Shown: piece by piece, positions 9,387-17,861 of the stretch | Position numbering within the stretch: the first letter of the stretch is position 1 | Layout: each line of letters starts with the position of its first letter | Assembly (NCBI GenBank): GCA_963169195.1 | Contig: CAUJDN010000112.1 | Span: 1 to 64,000, forward strand | From: Acidobacteriota bacterium | GTDB taxonomy: Bacteria > Acidobacteriota > Vicinamibacteria > Vicinamibacterales > UBA2999 | Reading direction: 5' to 3' | Length of the DNA: 64,000 nucleotides | The notes under the pieces: model-generated | What the model saw: the letters and a program-made list of their open reading frames with translations, nothing else | Database searches by the model: none | Told to the model about the DNA's origin: nothing | Made by a program: the position numbers and the translations under genes

Positions 9387-9402
9387 ACCGCCGCGGTCGG
9401 CA

Positions 9403-9408
9403 TACGAT
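9403..9408 (+). promoter_or_regulatory. Candidate -10 element of the MutS-like gene
   Basis: TACGAT, 6 nt before the GTG at 9415, with no Shine-Dalgarno. The spacing matches the leaderless pattern seen elsewhere in the window. Confidence 0.4.
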
Positions 9409-9414
9409 GCATGT

Positions 9415-11274
9415 GTGGGCCAGCAAGCGGCGGATGAGGGCGAGAGGCGGGACGGTGGCGCGGGGACCAGGGACGGCGTCGCCGCGTCGTACCGCGCGCG
9501 CCTGGCTGCGCGCGCCGGGGTCGTGGCTGCACACGAGCGCCGTCATGCGCAGCTGGCATGGTGGAGATTCGGCATCGCGGCGACAGCGGTTGGCCTGCTC
9601 GCGTGGCTCGGCCGCCCCGGCTTGCCCTGGCTGATCATCCCGGGGCTCGCGTTCGTCGGCGTGGCCATCCGGCACGCCCTCGTGCTGAACGCGCGCGACC
9701 GCGCCGCGCGGGCCGTCACCTTCTACGAGCGCGGGCTGCGGCGCCTGGACGATACCTGGCCCGGCACGGGCGAGACCGGCGAGCGCTTCCGCTCCGAGCA
9801 CCATCCCTACGCCGACGATCTCGACCTGTTCGGCCGCGGGAGCCTCTTCGAGCTGCTCTCCTCCCCGCGCACAGCGGCGGGTGAAGCCACGCTGGCCTCC
9901 TGGCTGCTCGCGCCCGCGCTCCCTGCCGTCGTCCACCAACGCCAGGACGCTGTGAGGGAGCTGCAGCCGAAGCTGGATCTCCGCGAGGGCCTGTTCGTGT
10001 TCGGCCCAGACGTGCGCGCCGTCGTGGATACCGCGGCACTGCGCACGTGGGCGCAGTCGCCGACGAGGATGATCGCCGCGTGGCCGCGGTACGTCCTGCC
10101 CGTCCTTGCGGCCCTGACCACCACACACGTCGGCTGGTGGATCTGGGCGGCCGAGCCTCCCCGCTGGCTTGGCGTCCTCCTCGTCGTGCAGGCGGCGGTC
10201 GGCTGGTGGTATCGCAGCGCCGTGCGCGAGGTATCCGATCGGGTGGAGCGCCGGGCGCAGGAGCTCGGCGTGCTGCGGGATCTGCTGGCGCTCATCGAGC
10301 GGGAGCCCGCGACGGGCAGCCGCCTGAAGGCGCTCGCGCGCGAACTGACGGCCACGGGCTACGTCCCCTCCGCCGAGATCGCCCGGCTGGTGCGGCTGGC
10401 CGACATCCTGAACACCAGGCAGAACCAGTTCTTCGTGCCCGTGGCCGCGCTGTTGCTACTGGGGACGCAGACCGCGATGGCCATCGACCGCTGGCGGGCG
10501 CGTTGTGGGTCCCACGTGCCGCGATGGCTCGAGATCGCGGGTGAATACGAAGCGCTCGCGGCGCTCGCGGGCTATGCGGCCGAGCATCCGGACGACCCGT
10601 TCCCCGAGATCGGCGATGAAGGCCCCTATCTCGAGGCCGATGACCTCTCGCATCCCCTGATCCCGGCAGCACGGGCGGTCCCGAACGGCATCCACCTGGG
10701 CGGCGACGGACCGCGCGTGCTGCTCGTCAGCGGGTCGAACATGTCGGGCAAGAGCACCTGGCTTCGAACCGTCGGCATCAACGTCGTCCTCGCGCAGGCC
10801 GGCGCGCCCGTGCGTGCGCGGCGCATGCGGCTGTCAGCACTCCACGCCGGCGCGACACTCCGTATCCAGGACTCGTTGCAGGCCGGGCAGTCGCGCTTCT
10901 TCGCCGAAATCACGCGCCTCAGCGAGATCGTCGCGATGGCGCGCCGCCACGCGGCCAATCCCGAGGCGCCCCCTGTGCTGTTCCTGCTGGACGAGGTGCT
11001 GGCCGGCACGAACTCGCACGACCGCCGGGTCGGCGCCGAAGCCATCGTGCGCGGCCTGGTGGACCTGGGCGCCATCGGGCTCGTCACGACGCACGACCTC
11101 GCGCTCACCGGGGTGGTTGCCGGGCTGGGCGGCCGGGCCGCGAACGTGCACTTCGAGGATTGCTTCGAAGACGGCGTCCTGCACTTCGACTACCGGCTGC
11201 GCGACGGTGTGGTGCAGACGAGCAATGCGCTGGCGCTGATGCGCTCGGTCGGGCTCGACGTCGGCGAGGCCTGA
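9415..11274 (+). CDS. Membrane-associated MutS-like ATPase
   Basis: A 619-residue protein whose C-terminal third is a MutS-family ATPase: Walker A SGSNMSGKSTWLRT, Walker B VLFLLDEVLAGTNSHDRR, and the VTTHDLALT motif after it. Unlike MutS proper it has no mismatch-recognition domain. Instead it has hydrophobic pairs near residues 45-85 and 220-265 that should anchor it in the membrane. The middle (about 110-400) resembles the core and clamp helices of this family. Such short membrane MutS-like proteins occur in Acidobacteriota and Bacteroidota and are often annotated simply as MutS; their role in repair is not established. The start is the GTG after a TACGAT hexamer; other in-frame starts are possible. 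Confidence 0.8.
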   Translation: MGQQAADEGERRDGGAGTRDGVAASYRARLAARAGVVAAHERRHAQLAWWRFGIAATAVGLLAWLGRPGLPWLIIPGLAFVGVAIRHALVLNARDRAARAVTFYERGLRRLDDTWPGTGETGERFRSEHHPYADDLDLFGRGSLFELLSSPRTAAGEATLASWLLAPALPAVVHQRQDAVRELQPKLDLREGLFVFGPDVRAVVDTAALRTWAQSPTRMIAAWPRYVLPVLAALTTTHVGWWIWAAEPPRWLGVLLVVQAAVGWWYRSAVREVSDRVERRAQELGVLRDLLALIEREPATGSRLKALARELTATGYVPSAEIARLVRLADILNTRQNQFFVPVAALLLLGTQTAMAIDRWRARCGSHVPRWLEIAGEYEALAALAGYAAEHPDDPFPEIGDEGPYLEADDLSHPLIPAARAVPNGIHLGGDGPRVLLVSGSNMSGKSTWLRTVGINVVLAQAGAPVRARRMRLSALHAGATLRIQDSLQAGQSRFFAEITRLSEIVAMARRHAANPEAPPVLFLLDEVLAGTNSHDRRVGAEAIVRGLVDLGAIGLVTTHDLALTGVVAGLGGRAANVHFEDCFEDGVLHFDYRLRDGVVQTSNALALMRSVGLDVGEA

Positions 11275-11279
11275 CGCCC

Positions 11280-12059
11280 CTATTCCGGGGCCAGCCCCGT
11301 GGCGCGCTCGAGCGCCTCGATGCGCTGGAGGTGGTGCGCGAGGATGCGATCGGTGTCGTCGCTCCGGGTTCGCCATTCCGCGCGGAACTCGCCCAGGTCC
11401 CGCTCGATTCGTTCCAGCGTGCCCCCATATCCTTCGGCAGCCACGCTCACCAGATCGCGGAGCTCCTCCGTGTGCACCTGCAGGCGGGCACCCAGGCGCC
11501 CTTCCGCTTCGGCCAGCTGGGTCTGGACCCTGTTCGTCAGCCGCTGGTCCAGGCGCTCTTCGGCGTCCGCGAGCTGGGTCCGGACCCGATCCGCGAGGCG
11601 CTGGTCCAGGCGTTCTTCGGCCTCGGCCAGCTGGATTCTGAATCGATCCCCCAGGCGCTGCTCGAGTTCCTGCCCGAGCGTCCTGATCTGGTCCGCGTTC
11701 TGGCGGCCCAGCCGTTCGGACAGCCGCGCCTCCAGCCGTTCGGACAGCCGCGTCTCGAGCCGTTCGGACAGCCGCGTCTCGAGCCCGTCGGACAGCGTCT
11801 CGAACCGTTCGGACAGCCGCGCCTCCAGCCGTTCGGACAGCCGCGTCTCGAGCCGTTCGGACAGCGTCTCGAGCCGTTCGGACAGCCGCACCTCGAGCCG
11901 GTCGAACAATCGTGTCTCGAGCCGTTCGGACAGCCGCGTCTCGAGCCGTTCCGAGAGCCGCGCCTCGGTGGCCAGCAGCTGCCCGCGCAAGTCCTCCGAG
12001 AAGGCCTGGCGAAACCGCTCGAGCGCCTCCTGCATCTCCATCGCCCAGTCGCCGGCCAT
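11280..12059 (-). CDS. Coiled-coil protein with octad and 19-residue repeats
   Basis: A 259-residue protein with no recognised family and no signal peptide or membrane segment. It is almost wholly helical. About eleven copies of an eight-residue unit (LSERLETR and variants) come first, two of them shortened to seven residues. Three copies of a 19-residue unit (consensus RVRTQLADAEERLDQRLAD) follow. The C-terminal coil ends with QRIEALERATG. I chose the ATG at 12059 (MAGDWAME) because the open frame upstream overlaps the divergent ABC ATPase gene. The highly charged E/R pattern suggests a long coiled-coil rod, structural or scaffolding. It converges on the MutS-like gene with 5 nt between them. 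Confidence 0.7.
   Translation of the reverse strand: MAGDWAMEMQEALERFRQAFSEDLRGQLLATEARLSERLETRLSERLETRLFDRLEVRLSERLETLSERLETRLSERLEARLSERFETLSDGLETRLSERLETRLSERLEARLSERLGRQNADQIRTLGQELEQRLGDRFRIQLAEAEERLDQRLADRVRTQLADAEERLDQRLTNRVQTQLAEAEGRLGARLQVHTEELRDLVSVAAEGYGGTLERIERDLGEFRAEWRTRSDDTDRILAHHLQRIEALERATGLAPE
11481..11650. repeat. 57-bp tandem repeat, three copies
   Basis: Inside the coiled-coil gene: three diverged copies of a 57-bp unit encoding the 19-residue repeat (QLAEAEERLDQRLADRVRT and variants). Copy number can be read from the repeated CTGGTCCAGGCG word on the plus strand. Confidence 0.75.
11709..11960. repeat. 24-bp tandem repeat, about eleven copies
   Basis: Inside the coiled-coil gene: a tract built from the 24-bp word CGTCTCGAGCCGTTCGGACAGC on the plus strand. 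It encodes LSERLETR units on the minus strand. Two units have lost one codon (21 bp), at the LSERLET and LSERFET copies. High identity between units suggests recent expansion, so copy number may vary between strains. Confidence 0.85.
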
Positions 12060-12218
12060 CGTAGCATCGTCCTCCGCACACTGGTCGATGCGAATCGCGG
12101 ACCGCCACGGAATAGGGCTGTAACCCAAGGCTTTCGTGGACGTGGCCTCGCGTGCGTCGCAGGTTCTGCGAACCCACGCGACGGGTGGGTGTGCAGGTGT
12201 TGCGCCGTGGCGTACGGC

Positions 12219-12224
12219 TAGAAT
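12219..12224 (+). promoter_or_regulatory. Candidate -10 element of the ABC ATPase gene
   Basis: TAGAAT overlaps the ATG at 12223 and lies exactly 7 nt before an in-frame GTG at 12232. If it is the -10 box, transcription would start at or next to that GTG and the message would be leaderless. The microcompartment gene at 16322 has the same layout. Confidence 0.5.
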
Positions 12225-13089
12225 GCCCAGGGTGCCGAACCGCCCCGCTGCCACCTCCGCCCCGATCCTCGACCTCCGGCACGCCAGCCTCGTGCGCGAG
12301 CACGCGCGCGTGCTCCACGACCTGAACCTGGCCATCCACCACGGCGAGCACGTGGCCATCGTCGGCCCCAACGGGGCGGGCAAGTCCTCGCTCATCAGGT
12401 TGCTGACGCTGGAGGCTTACCCGGTGGCGACCGCGAACGACGAGCCACCGCTGAGGCTCTTCGGCCGCGTGCGGTGGGACGCCACCGCGCTTCGCGCGCG
12501 GATGGGGGTGGTGTCCGCGGACGTCCACGAGCGCTTCACCGGCGGCCCGTGGGTGTCACAGGTGCCGGCCATCGAGGTCGTGCTCTCGGGCTTCTTCGCC
12601 AGTCGGGGCGTGTTCGATCACCACGAGGTGACCGAGCAGATGCGGGAGCAGGCGCGGGCGGCGCTGGCGCGCGTGGGCGCGCTGCACCTGGCGGCCTCCC
12701 GGCTCGATCGCCTGTCCACCGGCGAGGCACGGCGCGTGCTGATTGCCCGCGCGCTCGTGCGCACGCCGGATCTCCTGGTGCTGGACGAGCCCACCACGGG
12801 GCTGGACATCGTCGCGCGCCATCGCTTCATGGAGCACGTGCGCCAGGTGGCGCACGAAGGGACGACGATTCTCCTGGTGACGCAGCACGTGGACGAGATC
12901 ATCCCGGAGATTGGGCGGGTCATCGTATTGAAAGAGGGCCGGATCATCGATGACGGCCCGACGGCGCGGGTGCTCCTGGGGCCCGCGCTGCCCGAGGCGT
13001 TTGGCGGGCCCGTCCGCGTGGCGTGCGAAGAGGGCTACTACTACGTCCGGCCGGGCCCACTGCGCCCGGCGTCCGCACATCCGGCATAG
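12223..13089 (+). CDS. ABC transporter ATP-binding protein
   Basis: A 288-residue ATPase with all core motifs: Walker A GPNGAGKSSL, signature LSTGEARRVLIARA, Walker B LLVLDEPTTGLD and the switch His in VTQHVDEI. It resembles the iron/molybdate-type (YlmA/ModF-like) soluble ATPases. No permease or binding protein adjoins it, so the substrate is unknown. Two starts are possible: the ATG at 12223 lies inside a TAGAAT hexamer, whereas the in-frame GTG at 12232 is 7 nt after it and may be the true, leaderless start (three residues shorter). The divergent neighbour is the coiled-coil gene. Confidence 0.88.
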   Translation: MPRVPNRPAATSAPILDLRHASLVREHARVLHDLNLAIHHGEHVAIVGPNGAGKSSLIRLLTLEAYPVATANDEPPLRLFGRVRWDATALRARMGVVSADVHERFTGGPWVSQVPAIEVVLSGFFASRGVFDHHEVTEQMREQARAALARVGALHLAASRLDRLSTGEARRVLIARALVRTPDLLVLDEPTTGLDIVARHRFMEHVRQVAHEGTTILLVTQHVDEIIPEIGRVIVLKEGRIIDDGPTARVLLGPALPEAFGGPVRVACEEGYYYVRPGPLRPASAHPA

Positions 13090-13202
13090 TGCTTGCTTCG
13101 GCAGGTCCCGGCGCGGGTCCGTCGTCCCCACCGGCGGACAGACTGCGCATCGCGACGGCGAGGGTGCCCTCGCGACAGCACACACCTCGGGAGTCACTCG
13201 TC

Positions 13203-13898
13203 ATGTCACTCGTCACCAAGGCGCCGCTCGTGGCGCTGGCTGCCCTGCTTTCCTTCACCCCCACCGCGGCCCACGCCCAGGACGGGCGATTTCGTGCCTC
13301 GTTCGGCGCGGCGGCCGCCGCCATTTCCGGCGATGCCGACCTGGCCCTCAACGGCTCGTTCGGCTACCGCTTTTCCGAGCGCGTCTGGTTCGAAGCCGAT
13401 GTCACCGGCCTCGATTCTCCCGCCGATCGCTTCCGGATTCTCCCCGCTGAGCTGCCCGGCGGCGCGCAGTTCTCCGCGCGTGTCGGCAACGTGATGGCGC
13501 GCGGCTCGCAGCTGTTCCGCGGCCCCGGGCGCACGTCCTTCCCCGGCCCCGCGCAGGTGTCGAGCCTGGCGCCCTCGAGGGAGGAGGGGAGCACGCTCAT
13601 CGGGACGCTTGGCCTGCGGTACGAGCTGCCCGTAGAAGGGGATCGCTTCCGGCCCTGGGTGGCAGGTGGGCTCGGCCTCGCGCGGACGGAGGAGGCGTTC
13701 ACCTGGGATCCGCTGTGGCTTCCCCGCGAGCCCATCACCGAGAAGGTGACGCACACGGGCTTTGCCGCCAGCGCCGGGCTGGGTGCCAGCGTGCGGATCT
13801 TCAGGCAGGTGTCGCTCGACGCGGACGCCCGTTACTTCCGGCTGTCGCGCGAGCGGAACCTGTTGCGCCTCGGCGGCGGAGTGAGCGTGCGCTTCTGA
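13203..13898 (+). CDS. Outer-membrane beta-barrel protein
   Basis: A 231-residue exported protein. The start MSLVTKAPLVALAAL gives a clear signal peptide ending at AHAQ (about residue 26); the frame is open upstream but without a secretion signal. The mature part alternates hydrophobic and polar residues in beta-strand fashion and ends in VSVRF, a typical C-terminal strand for outer-membrane insertion. It fits the small OmpA/OmpW-like eight-stranded barrels. There is no peptidoglycan-binding domain. Function is unknown; it is monocistronic between the ABC ATPase and the S9 peptidase. Confidence 0.75.
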   Translation: MSLVTKAPLVALAALLSFTPTAAHAQDGRFRASFGAAAAAISGDADLALNGSFGYRFSERVWFEADVTGLDSPADRFRILPAELPGGAQFSARVGNVMARGSQLFRGPGRTSFPGPAQVSSLAPSREEGSTLIGTLGLRYELPVEGDRFRPWVAGGLGLARTEEAFTWDPLWLPREPITEKVTHTGFAASAGLGASVRIFRQVSLDADARYFRLSRERNLLRLGGGVSVRF

Positions 13899-13971
13899 GC
13901 GTGTCGGCGTCGGACCATCCGTCGCATCAGGCCTCGTGCCTTGGCCTCTCCTGCAGACGGGCGGACGAGTC

Positions 13972-13977
13972 TATACT
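13972..13977 (+). promoter_or_regulatory. Candidate -10 element of the S9 peptidase gene
   Basis: TATACT, 23 nt before the ATG at 14001, giving a short leader. I could not identify a matching -35 box. Confidence 0.4.
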
Positions 13978-14000
13978 GTCGCCCTGCCCGGAGGCCCCCT

Positions 14001-16082
14001 ATGCGCACGGTCCTGCTGGTGTCGGTTCTGGTTCTCGGCGCGCCGGTCCTGCCTCACGCAGGCCAGGCCCAGTCGAAGCGGCCCGCCGGCTTCGACGATG
14101 TCCTGCAGGTGAAGGTGGTGGCGAGCCCCGTGCTGTCCCCTGACGGCACGAAGGTTCTCTACACCGTCCGTGGCTGGGAGCCGGCTTCCGAGCGCGAGAA
14201 GGACCGGCTCGAGGCGCGCACGCGCGTCTGGATGGTGCCGGCCGACGGCTCGGCGCCCGCGAGGCAGGTCACCCACGGGGAGCGGGGCGACACGCAGCCC
14301 CAGTGGTCGCCGGACGGCCGGTACATCAGTTTCGTGTCGGCCCGTGGCACGGCCAGCGGCGAGAACGGTGCGCCGAAGGCGCAGATCTACGTCATGCGCG
14401 CCGATGGCGGCGAAGGGCAGAAGCTCACAGATGCGAAGGAGGGCGTGACGTCGTATGCATGGTCGCCGGACTCCACGCGCATTGCGTACCTGACGCTGGA
14501 TCCTCGGACCGAGGACGAGGAGGCCGCGTTCAAGCGGCGTGACGACGAGCGCGTGTTCGAGGGCGATTTCCGATACACCCACGCGTGGGTCATCGATGTC
14601 GGTACGGGGGGCACGGGTGGCGAGCGGCCCTCGGCCCGGCGACTGACCCGGGGCACGGAATACACGCTGAGCGGCCTCCCCTCCTGGGCGCCCGACGGCA
14701 AGCGGTTCGTGATTGGCGCGGGTGCGACGCCGATGCTCCGCGACAACCGCCGCGACGTCTACATCGTGGACGTGGAGGCCGCGACCGCCGAGCGGATCAG
14801 CACGAACTTCGGCAGCGACGGGGCCCCGCGCTGGTCGCCGGACGGCACGACCATCGCCTGGACGTCGCAGCCCTACAGCGGGCCGCCGGTGGCCGACGGC
14901 ACGGCGCCCTCGGTGATCACGCAGTCGCGGCTGATGCTCTACAACGTGGCGGCGAAGACCGTTCGCGACGTGTCGTCGCCGTCGTTCGATACCGACGCGG
15001 GCGCGCCGCAGTGGACCGCCGAGGGCAATCGCGTGGTCTTCCTGGCCGGCCGGCGCGCCTATACGGAAGCCTTCGCCTACGACCTCACGGCTGGCCGCTA
15101 CACGCAACTCAGCTCGCGGCGCACCCTGCAGGCGTCCTCGCACAGCAAGGATGGCCGCGCCATCGTCGTCGCGATGGACGCGCCGGATGCCGCGACGGAG
15201 ATCTACGCCACGGATCCGCGCTTCTCCGAGTTCCGGAAGCTGACCGACACCAACCCGCAGATTCGCGAGCTCTTGCTGGGCGAAACCGAGGTGGTCACCT
15301 GGAAGAGCACGGACGGCGTCGAGGTGGAGGGCGTGCTGCTCAAGCCCGTGGGATACGAGGCCGGCAGGCGGTATCCGATGCTGGTGGTCGCGCACGGCGG
15401 GCCGGCGGGCGCGTTCGTGAACAACAACCGCCTCGGCGGGCTCGAGGGCGGCCAGGTCTGGGCCGGCAGGGGCTGGGCGGTGTTCTACCCGAACCCGCGC
15501 GGCAGCACGAACTACGGCGAGCAGTTCCTGCGGGCCAACATTGACGACTGGGGTGGCGGCGACTACCGCGACATTCTGTCGGGCGTGGACGCGCTGGTCG
15601 CGCGCGGCATCGCCGACCCGGACCGGCTGGCACACATCGGCTGGAGCTACGGCGGCTACATGACGGCGTGGGTGATCACGCAGACCACGCGCTTCAAGGC
15701 CGCGATGGTGGGCGCGGGGCTCACGAACATGTGGAGCATGTACGGGACCAACGACATCCCCAGCACACTCATCGCCTACTTCAGCGGTCATCCGAACGAG
15801 CGGACGCTGCCGCTCTACCTGGCCAAGTCCGCGATGTCACACGTGGACAAGGTGACGACGCCGACGCTCATCCTTCACGGCGGTAGCGATGAGCGCGTGC
15901 CGATCGGGCAGGCGCAGGAGCTGTACCGCGCGCTGAAGGATCGCGGCAAGGCCACCGAGCTGGTGTTCTACCCGCGCGAGGGGCACGGCATCCAGGAGTA
16001 CTATCACCAGAAGGATCGGCTGAACCGCATCTACGACTGGGTGGCGAAGTACACACCGGGTGGCGCGGGGACGGCGAGGTAG
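14001..16082 (+). CDS. Exported S9-family serine peptidase (prolyl oligopeptidase/DPP type)
   Basis: A 693-residue exported peptidase. The signal peptide ends near HAGQAQ (about residue 23). An N-terminal propeller with repeated SPDG-type blades (WSPDGRYISFV, WSPDSTRIAYL, WSPDGTTIAWT) covers about 40-430. The C-terminal alpha/beta hydrolase holds the triad: Ser549 in GWSYGGYM, Asp630 in GGSDERVP and His662 in REGHGI. These enzymes release dipeptides or cut short peptides; the propeller limits substrate size. The start was chosen because translation upstream of 14001 lacks a signal and a TATACT box lies 23 nt before it. It stands alone, followed by the second hairpin-repeat array. Confidence 0.93.
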   Translation: MRTVLLVSVLVLGAPVLPHAGQAQSKRPAGFDDVLQVKVVASPVLSPDGTKVLYTVRGWEPASEREKDRLEARTRVWMVPADGSAPARQVTHGERGDTQPQWSPDGRYISFVSARGTASGENGAPKAQIYVMRADGGEGQKLTDAKEGVTSYAWSPDSTRIAYLTLDPRTEDEEAAFKRRDDERVFEGDFRYTHAWVIDVGTGGTGGERPSARRLTRGTEYTLSGLPSWAPDGKRFVIGAGATPMLRDNRRDVYIVDVEAATAERISTNFGSDGAPRWSPDGTTIAWTSQPYSGPPVADGTAPSVITQSRLMLYNVAAKTVRDVSSPSFDTDAGAPQWTAEGNRVVFLAGRRAYTEAFAYDLTAGRYTQLSSRRTLQASSHSKDGRAIVVAMDAPDAATEIYATDPRFSEFRKLTDTNPQIRELLLGETEVVTWKSTDGVEVEGVLLKPVGYEAGRRYPMLVVAHGGPAGAFVNNNRLGGLEGGQVWAGRGWAVFYPNPRGSTNYGEQFLRANIDDWGGGDYRDILSGVDALVARGIADPDRLAHIGWSYGGYMTAWVITQTTRFKAAMVGAGLTNMWSMYGTNDIPSTLIAYFSGHPNERTLPLYLAKSAMSHVDKVTTPTLILHGGSDERVPIGQAQELYRALKDRGKATELVFYPREGHGIQEYYHQKDRLNRIYDWVAKYTPGGAGTAR

Positions 16083-16321
16083 GGCCTGCTTCGCCGGTGG
16101 GCGCGGCGGGGTGGGCCGGGTTTGCCGGTGGGCCGTGCATGCGCGCGGTGGGCCGCGGGTGGCCCGGCTTCGCCGGTAGGCCTCGCGGCGCGCGGTGGGC
16201 ACGAACTTCGTGGCAGGGGGGGAGCACCACGGCGCGCAGGCGTCGCCGACCCGCGCTGTGCACACGCGGGCCCACCGAGTCGGAAGACCCGCGAGGCCCA
16301 CGCCGCCGCAGGCGGCGCCCG
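16083..16321. repeat. Array of GC-rich hairpin units, locus 2
   Basis: No gene here. The left part (about 16084-16225) contains several TGGGCC-rich units with small stems such as CCGGCTTCGCCGG and CACGAACTTCGTG. The right end (16287-16321) holds an opposite-facing unit, CGAGGCCCA followed by CGCCGCCGCAGGCGGCG. This matches the unit plan of 7761-7881 with a different stem. As in locus 1, left-facing units come first and right-facing units after. The array ends exactly at the stop codon of the microcompartment gene. Confidence 0.75.
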
Positions 16322-16627
16322 CTACCGCTTCGGCACGATCGGAAGCACTCGCTCGAGGTTCTCGTCGGGGCGTGGGATGACGTGCACGCCCACCAGTTCG
16401 CCGACCTTGCGGGCGGCGGCGGCGCCGGCATCGGTCGCCGCTTTGACCGATCCCACGTCGCCGCGCACGATCGCGGTGACCAGGCCCGCGTCCACCTTCT
16501 GCCAGCCGACGAAGATCACGTTGGCCGTCTTCACCATCGCGTCGGCAGCCTCGATCATGCCGACGAGGCCCCGTGTCTCCACCATCCCGAGCGCCTCGCC
16601 GTAGTCGTTGTCAGCCACGCGGGACAT
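16322..16627 (-). CDS. Bacterial microcompartment shell protein (BMC-H)
   Basis: A single-domain BMC shell protein of 98-101 residues, of the PduA/EutM/CcmK type that forms hexamers tiling microcompartment facets. The family hallmark is near the N-terminus ([20 protein letters not shown]), followed by VIVGW-like [18 protein letters not shown] and the C-terminal [16 protein letters not shown]. Length is normal. The ATG at 16627 lies in a TAGAAT hexamer; the in-frame GTG at 16618 is 7 nt after it and may be the real, leaderless start. No aldehyde dehydrogenase, second shell protein or BMC-P vertex gene lies in the window, so this copy is an orphan or satellite. It is flanked by a hairpin-repeat array and a divergent lipoprotein gene. 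Confidence 0.92.
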   Translation of the reverse strand: MSRVADNDYGEALGMVETRGLVGMIEAADAMVKTANVIFVGWQKVDAGLVTAIVRGDVGSVKAATDAGAAAARKVGELVGVHVIPRPDENLERVLPIVPKR

Positions 16628-16631
16628 TCTA
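16626..16631 (-). promoter_or_regulatory. Candidate -10 element of the BMC gene
   Basis: TAGAAT on the minus strand, overlapping the ATG and 7 nt before an in-frame GTG (16616-16618). The layout is identical to the ABC ATPase gene at 12219. Confidence 0.5.
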
Positions 16632-16835
16632 CCTGCTCCCCGCTCCGTCCGGCGGGGCCGCCCATCCACACGCCGATCCGATGGCCGTGGCGCCACGCCC
16701 CGGGCGCGCGGTGGCCGTCCGGGCGCAGCGGCTCGTCCTGCGGGCGACGGTCGATCTGGCCGGGCGTGTGGCGACGTGGGGCGAGGTGGTGCGGGCCTTG
16801 GCTGCGGTCCGGACGCGTGCCAGAATCCTCCCGGC

Positions 16836-17768
16836 ATGGCATCGGTACGGTCCTTGTCGGCGTGCCTGCTGGCGGCGGTGGGCCTGTCGCTCGCCGGCGG
16901 CTGCGGTTCGGCGGACCGGCAGGGCAAGTCGCCAACCGGCCCCACGGCGAACACCCCGGCGCCCCTGCCGGGCACGTCGCCCTGCACCGCGCGTCCCAAT
17001 CCCGCTCCCGGGCCGGTCACCGATCCGAACGGCCCGCTGTTCCACCAGGTCGTCATCGCCCGGACACTCGACGGTCTCGAGCTTCTGGAGCCGACCATCG
17101 TCCAGCCCTCGGCCTCGGTGCCCGACGGCGTCCGTGCCGCCGATGGACGCGTGCTCGTGTACTACGTGAACGGTGCGCGGCACGGCCTCTGGGTCGGTGC
17201 CGCCACGGCCACGGCGCTCGTCCCGATTGGTCCGGTGACGATCGACGAGGTGCCGGATCCGCTCGGCATCGTGGACCCCGACGCCTATCGCGTGGGCGAT
17301 CGCATCCGGCTGGCGTACCTCGCCGCCATCCCTTCCACCGGCGAGCGGGCCGTCTGCCTCGCCGAATCGGACGATGGCGTGGCGTTCCGCTCGCTGGGGA
17401 TGGCCGTAGACCTCACGGCGGCCGGCCTGGTCACGGATCCTTCGGTCGCCCGGCTCCGGGACGGTTCGTGGCTGATGGCGCTCTCGGCCGGGCAGACGAC
17501 CCGGCTGGCGCGATCGGCCGACGGGATCGCGTTCGCGCTCGGCGAGACGCTCGCCGTCGGAGGCGTCCCCGAGCTCGCGGTCCTCGGCGATGGCGCCGTG
17601 CGCCTCTACGTCTGCGCGGGCGGCATCGTCGCCTTCCGATCGACCGACACGCAGTCGTGGCAGCGGGAGCAGACCGTCGTGACGCGCGGGCCGAACGGGT
17701 CGAGCCTCGTGTGCGACCCGAGCCGGGTGGCGGGGACCGATCTGTTCGTCTTCAAGACGGGCATGTAG
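16836..17768 (+). CDS. Lipoprotein with predicted beta-propeller body
   Basis: A 310-residue lipoprotein. The N-terminus has a signal peptide and a lipobox (SLAGGC, Cys about residue 21), followed by a Pro/Thr/Gly-rich linker. The body (about 65-305) contains repeated strand-turn segments such as [22 protein letters not shown] and [10 protein letters not shown]. These resemble the blades of five-bladed glycosidase or sialidase-like propellers, but catalytic residues cannot be assigned. It may bind a glycan at the cell surface; this is inference. The ATG was chosen for the lipoprotein signal; CAGAAT lies 9 nt before it. Confidence 0.65.
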   Translation: MASVRSLSACLLAAVGLSLAGGCGSADRQGKSPTGPTANTPAPLPGTSPCTARPNPAPGPVTDPNGPLFHQVVIARTLDGLELLEPTIVQPSASVPDGVRAADGRVLVYYVNGARHGLWVGAATATALVPIGPVTIDEVPDPLGIVDPDAYRVGDRIRLAYLAAIPSTGERAVCLAESDDGVAFRSLGMAVDLTAAGLVTDPSVARLRDGSWLMALSAGQTTRLARSADGIAFALGETLAVGGVPELAVLGDGAVRLYVCAGGIVAFRSTDTQSWQREQTVVTRGPNGSSLVCDPSRVAGTDLFVFKTGM

Positions 17769-17861
17769 CCCTGGCGGCTGCGGGAGCCGTGTTGCAGCTC
17801 GCGCGGTACGCGGGCGAGGTGCGGTCTGTGCAATACTGGCGGCCCGCACGAGGGAGGGCTT

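Noticed and set aside
11160..12221. A plus-strand frame with QPRLEPFG repeats
   Set aside because: It is the complement of the coiled-coil gene's 24-bp repeats. The minus-strand reading gives a coherent helical protein; the plus reading does not.
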